DNA of 64,000 nt from an uncultured Lachnospiraceae bacterium (GTDB lineage: Bacteria; Bacillota; Clostridia; Lachnospirales; Lachnospiraceae), in NCBI GenBank assembly GCA_947631955.1, contig CANRNJ010000002.1, positions 124,001-188,000 of the forward strand, written 5' to 3'. Every line of letters starts with the position of its first letter. Within the stretch, counting starts at the first letter, position 1. The position numbers and the translations under genes were made by a program. The notes under the pieces were generated by a model, which saw only the letters and a program-made list of their open reading frames with translations, ran no database searches and was not told the origin of the DNA. Shown piece by piece: positions 61,071 to 64,000 of the stretch.

Positions 61071-62381
61071 CTATTCCTCTGAATCGTCAGACTCCGCGTC
61101 GTCGGCACTCTCCACGTCCACGTCTTCGTCTTCTTTCTGATCTGTGCCGGTGACAGACGGCACGTCGGGTGTGATCAGATGCTCGTCGTCCTCACCGTAC
61201 TGCACATACTCGCCGTACTCCTGCCAGATATTGCATACCCATGTCTTACCCTGATTGAAGATGATCTCGCTGCCCTCTTCATCATAGAATTTGGCCGGCG
61301 TAAAATCACCGTCATAGCGCTGCCATGTCGCCTTGATCACTCTGCCGTTTGTGAAAACAAGCGCGTCGCCTTCTCCGTGTACGCCAAAAGCCAGATAATC
61401 GTGGTCATCTCTCACTTCGCCATGGCAGTACTGGAATATGACGTTGCTGACCGCAAGCTGTTCGTCGTTATACTCGTCGATCTGCTTCTTGCCGTCCTGA
61501 TACCGATAATACAGATGATCATCTTCATGATACTCAAAATACGGATGATACGTCCCGTACCCGCCGGAGTTACCGCCTGACCTGCCGCCCGGATATATCA
61601 CCGCAGCCGCATCATTATCGGCATAATCCGCCGTCACATCATCCGCCGCGAACAAGAACGGCGGAACGTAATCCGCATCATAATTCCAGTCATATCCGAG
61701 CCGGTCTACCGCCTTGAACAGGCCGTCTATCTTAAGGTATCCGGTAAATTCCGTCGCATACCCCGGACGGCTCACTCTCCCGAACGCCTCGTCGGCAGGA
61801 TTATGTATGCCTGCCACAGCCGCGCTGACATTGTAGTAATTCGGCCGGTTGATCAGTTCCTCCACATAGGGTCTGGCCAGTCCCCAGTTACAATAGATCG
61901 CCTCGTATCCCATCGCCACATATACAAAGTAATCGCGGCTGCTCCGCACCGGTCCGATCCTCTCCAGATCGTCAAAGTCTTCAAACACCGCCATAAGTCT
62001 GGTAATGCGGCCTTCCACCGGCGCTTCGTAAATGATCCCGGCCTTTGACAGGCCATACTGCGGCATAGCCGGTCTGTTATTAGGGATCATTACCGCGACT
62101 GGACGCCTTTTGGCCTGTTCAACGCTTGTCCACTGACCGGTCAGATAACTCTGGATCTCACCGTCCTTCTCGATCCGCTCTTCAATGACCGGATATGCAG
62201 TAACAGGCTCAGGCTCCGGTTCCTCTTCGACAACCACTTCCGGTTCTTCCTCTGCAGGCTCTTCCACCACCTGTTCTTCCGGTTCCTCCTGAGGCGCCGG
62301 CTCTTCTTTACCGCAGCCGGTCAGACACAGAAAAGCGCAGAAAACCGCTGCAAAAAATATTTTTTTCTTTTTTAAAGACAT
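61071..62381 (-). CDS. DUF3048-domain lipoprotein
   Basis: 436 residues. Lipoprotein signal with lipobox LTGC (Cys near residue 23), an acidic linker rich in Glu and Pro (about 25-60), then the DUF3048 domains: RRPVAVMIPNNRPAMPQYGLSKAGIIYEAPVEGRITRLMA and IGPVRSSRDYFVYVAMGY are diagnostic. A C-terminal acidic tail follows. YerB-like; function unknown, likely anchored on the outer face of the membrane. First gene of the prmA-vanZ-rsmE-nifZ-thiI run. Confidence 0.93.
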   Translation of the reverse strand: MSLKKKKIFFAAVFCAFLCLTGCGKEEPAPQEEPEEQVVEEPAEEEPEVVVEEEPEPEPVTAYPVIEERIEKDGEIQSYLTGQWTSVEQAKRRPVAVMIPNNRPAMPQYGLSKAGIIYEAPVEGRITRLMAVFEDFDDLERIGPVRSSRDYFVYVAMGYEAIYCNWGLARPYVEELINRPNYYNVSAAVAGIHNPADEAFGRVSRPGYATEFTGYLKIDGLFKAVDRLGYDWNYDADYVPPFLFAADDVTADYADNDAAAVIYPGGRSGGNSGGYGTYHPYFEYHEDDHLYYRYQDGKKQIDEYNDEQLAVSNVIFQYCHGEVRDDHDYLAFGVHGEGDALVFTNGRVIKATWQRYDGDFTPAKFYDEEGSEIIFNQGKTWVCNIWQEYGEYVQYGEDDEHLITPDVPSVTGTDQKEDEDVDVESADDAESDDSEE

Positions 62382-62416
62382 GATTCTCTCCCCCGCATAG
62401 TATTTCGTTTTCGTCT

Positions 62417-62445
62417 ATTATACCCGAAAACGGAAGGGATGTACA
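62417..62445 (-). promoter_or_regulatory. Promoter of the DUF3048-prmA operon
   Basis: Minus-strand -35 TGTACA (62440-62445), 17-nt spacer, -10 TATAAT (62417-62422). Confidence 0.65.
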
Positions 62446-62499
62446 CTTCAATTTGAAAACGGCCGCTCCTGCCCGCCGGGATCCTTTTACTCTGTCCGC

Positions 62500-62540
62500 A
62501 AAAAAAGGCGGACCTTCGTGCATATCATGAAAGTCCGTCC
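62500..62540 (-). terminator. Terminator of dnaJ
   Basis: Stem of about 11 bp with G-U pairs (62507-62517 with 62529-62539) followed by T7 on the minus strand. Confidence 0.8.
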
Positions 62541-62576
62541 CGTGCATAACCGTATGATATTTCTGTTTGTAAATAT

Positions 62577-63746
62577 CTATTTCCTGAATTTCTTTTTTCC
62601 TTTGCCGCTGGGCTCTTCCGCGTTTCCCGCAGATACATTCTTCGCGGCGTTAAGCGTATCGCCCGTCTGCTCGTCGAACTTTTTCAGCAGCTCCCTCGCC
62701 TCATGAGAAAGTTTGTCGGGCACCTGAACTACCAGAGTGACATAGTGGTCGCCCCTGACGTTTTTATTCCGCAGCGAGGGAACGCCTTTGCCCCGCAGAC
62801 GCACTTTCGTGTCCGTCGGAGTGCCTGCCTTGACGTCGTATATGACCTTGCCGTCCACCGTGTCCACCACGATCTCACCGCCCAGAGCGGCTACCGCAAA
62901 GGACATCGGCACGGTGGAGTATATGTTTTCATCCTGCCTCTGGAAAATGGGATGTCTGCCGACTACAACTTCTACCAACAGGTCGCCTCTGGGACCGCCG
63001 TTCGTTCCCGGCTCCCCTTTGTCGCGGATACGGACGCACTGTCCGTTATCGATACCGGCCGGGATCGACACTTCGATCTTCTTCTTGTTCGTGATGTAAC
63101 CCGTACCCCGGCAATCGGGACATTTATCTTTGATCACTTTGCCCGTTCCATGACAGTCCGGACATGTCTGTACGTTTCTGACCGTTCCGAAGAAAGACTG
63201 CTGTGTGAAAACCACCTGTCCCTTACCGCCGCACTTTGGACAGGTTTCGGGACTGGTGCCGGGTTTGGCGCCGGTTCCGCGGCACGAAGCGCACTCGTCC
63301 TTGAACATCAGTTCAATCTCTTTGTCCACGCCGAACACGGCTTCCTCAAACGTGATGCGCACGCTCGTACGGAGGTTCGCTCCCTTCATGGGGCCGCTGC
63401 TTCTGCCGCTGCGGCGGCTGCCGCCGAATATATCACTGAATATATCGCTGAATATATCGCTGAAATCGGCGCTGTTGAAGTCGAATCCGCCGAAACCTCC
63501 CGCGCCGCCTGCGCCGTCGAAAGCAGCATGACCATACTGGTCATACTGCCTCCTTTTTTCGGGATCACTCAAAATCGCATAGGCCTCGGATGCTTCCTTG
63601 AATTTCTTCTCCGCCTCCGCGTCGCCCGGATTCATGTCGGGATGATACTTCTTCGCAAGAACTCTGTATGCTTTTTTAATCGCGGCGTCGTCGGCATTTT
63701 TATCGATGCCGAGCACCTCATAGTAATCACGTTTCTGCTCTGCCAT
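62577..63746 (-). CDS. dnaJ: Chaperone DnaJ
   Basis: 389 residues: J domain with HPD at residues 35-37, Gly/Phe-rich linker (about 75-105), four zinc motifs ([32 protein letters not shown]), then the C-terminal substrate-binding domains. It stimulates DnaK ATPase. AAGGA 7 nt before ATG. dnaK would be expected just beyond the right edge; here dnaJ is preceded by a tandem repeat and not by a CIRCE operator within the window. Confidence 0.98.
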   Translation of the reverse strand: MAEQKRDYYEVLGIDKNADDAAIKKAYRVLAKKYHPDMNPGDAEAEKKFKEASEAYAILSDPEKRRQYDQYGHAAFDGAGGAGGFGGFDFNSADFSDIFSDIFSDIFGGSRRSGRSSGPMKGANLRTSVRITFEEAVFGVDKEIELMFKDECASCRGTGAKPGTSPETCPKCGGKGQVVFTQQSFFGTVRNVQTCPDCHGTGKVIKDKCPDCRGTGYITNKKKIEVSIPAGIDNGQCVRIRDKGEPGTNGGPRGDLLVEVVVGRHPIFQRQDENIYSTVPMSFAVAALGGEIVVDTVDGKVIYDVKAGTPTDTKVRLRGKGVPSLRNKNVRGDHYVTLVVQVPDKLSHEARELLKKFDEQTGDTLNAAKNVSAGNAEEPSGKGKKKFRK

Positions 63747-63815
63747 ACTCTATTCCTTCCCTGAGAATCGCTCAACCGCTCCCGCTGCCTCAGCTTCAGC
63801 GATTCGGCTGCTTCC

Positions 63816-64000
63816 TCGCTCAGCCGCAGCCTCTCTATGCGCAAAACGCGCTTTCAGCGCTCTCCGCTGCTTCGCAGCTTCTTTTGCTCACATCGAGGGC
63901 GTTCCCTCTATCGCTCAGCCGCAGCCTCTCTATGCGCAAAACGCGCTTTCAGCGCTCTCCGCTGCTTCGCAGCTTCTTTTGCTCACATCGAGGGCGTTCC
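63816..64000. repeat. 95-bp tandem direct repeat upstream of dnaJ
   Basis: Copy 1 is 63816-63910; copy 2 begins at 63911 and is identical for the 90 bases visible before the window ends. Each unit holds several short palindromes (minus sense): GAGGG-AACG-CCCTC, GCTGC-GAA-GCAGC, GCGCT-GAA-AGCGC and GCGC-GTTTT-GCGC. All three minus-strand frames contain a stop and 95 is not a multiple of 3, so it is not coding. It continues beyond the right edge. The segment 63747-63815 is also GC-rich and palindromic but is not a copy. Confidence 0.9.

Noticed and set aside
63816..64000. CRISPR array
   Set aside because: The 95-bp units are identical over their whole length, with no unique spacers and no cas genes.
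63747..64000. CIRCE/HrcA operator upstream of dnaJ
   Set aside because: No TTAGCACTC-N9-GAGTGCTAA-like dyad is present; it would be expected before the first gene of the heat-shock operon, outside the window.

Overview
The window looks like chromosomal core genome from a motile, anaerobic, low-to-mid-GC Firmicute, most likely a Lachnospiraceae (Clostridia). Pointers are a type III glutamine synthetase, a clostridial 2x[4Fe-4S] ferredoxin, a pyruvate formate-lyase activating enzyme, a YjfB-like motility peptide, a His-less HPr-like protein, flagellar rod genes beside mbl, and Bacillus/Clostridium-style gene neighbourhoods (cdaA-cdaR-glmM, gdpP-rplI-dnaB, ireB-ruvX-DUF1292, mbl-flhO-flhP, nifZ-thiI). 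Almost all genes lie on the minus strand. The only plus-strand genes found are pflA, the ferredoxin, yjfB and the HPr-like gene. I saw no phage, insertion sequence, CRISPR array or rRNA. One tRNA (Gln, CTG anticodon) is present.

Layout: 1-7.3 kb has a DUF2975 membrane protein with a small HTH regulator (cut by the left edge) behind a highly structured leader, a heterodimeric ABC exporter, orphan pflA, an HTH-TPR regulator and a ferredoxin. 7.4-15.4 kb has a GT39-like membrane glycosyltransferase with a G9 tract, a MerR-like protein, gdpP-rplI-dnaB, rpsF-ssb-rpsR and a DUF951 gene. 15.4-26.7 kb has leuA-cobB, ptsH, and the run recD2-comF-yvyF-two unknown membrane proteins-cdaA-cdaR-glmM. 26.7-35.3 kb has mbl-flhO-flhP-rod-binding protein and uvrB-uvrA with a LexA-like box. 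35.4-43 kb has a PucR-type regulator-ftsE-ftsX-M23 hydrolase-ctpA operon, yjfB, thioesterase-cvfB and tRNA-Gln. 43.2-48.8 kb has a second ABC exporter pair and glnA (GSIII) behind a terminator-like leader hairpin. 49-55.9 kb has a catalytic-domain-less MltG-like protein, trmR-trhP, ylbF, rnjA, DUF1292, ruvX, ireB and mtaB. 56-64 kb has the HPr-like gene, DUF3048 lipoprotein-prmA-vanZ-rsmE-nifZ-thiI, dnaJ, and a 95-bp tandem repeat running off the right edge.

Several themes recur. Both synthesis (CdaA/CdaR) and breakdown (GdpP) of c-di-AMP are encoded. Cell-wall growth is represented by GlmM, Mbl, FtsEX, an M23 hydrolase and an MltG-like protein. tRNA modification is represented by ThiI with a cysteine desulfurase, MtaB, and TrmR with TrhP. 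Regulation is compact: promoters overlap preceding terminators (leuA, merR-like) or a preceding stop codon (GT39, ireB), and the uvrB LexA-like box sits in the loop of a terminator hairpin. The strongest candidates for undescribed biology are the leader at 849-963, the 95-bp repeat upstream of dnaJ, the glnA leader hairpin, and the coiled-coil insert in the FlgF-like rod protein. All functional calls come from reading motifs and neighbourhood; no database search was run.
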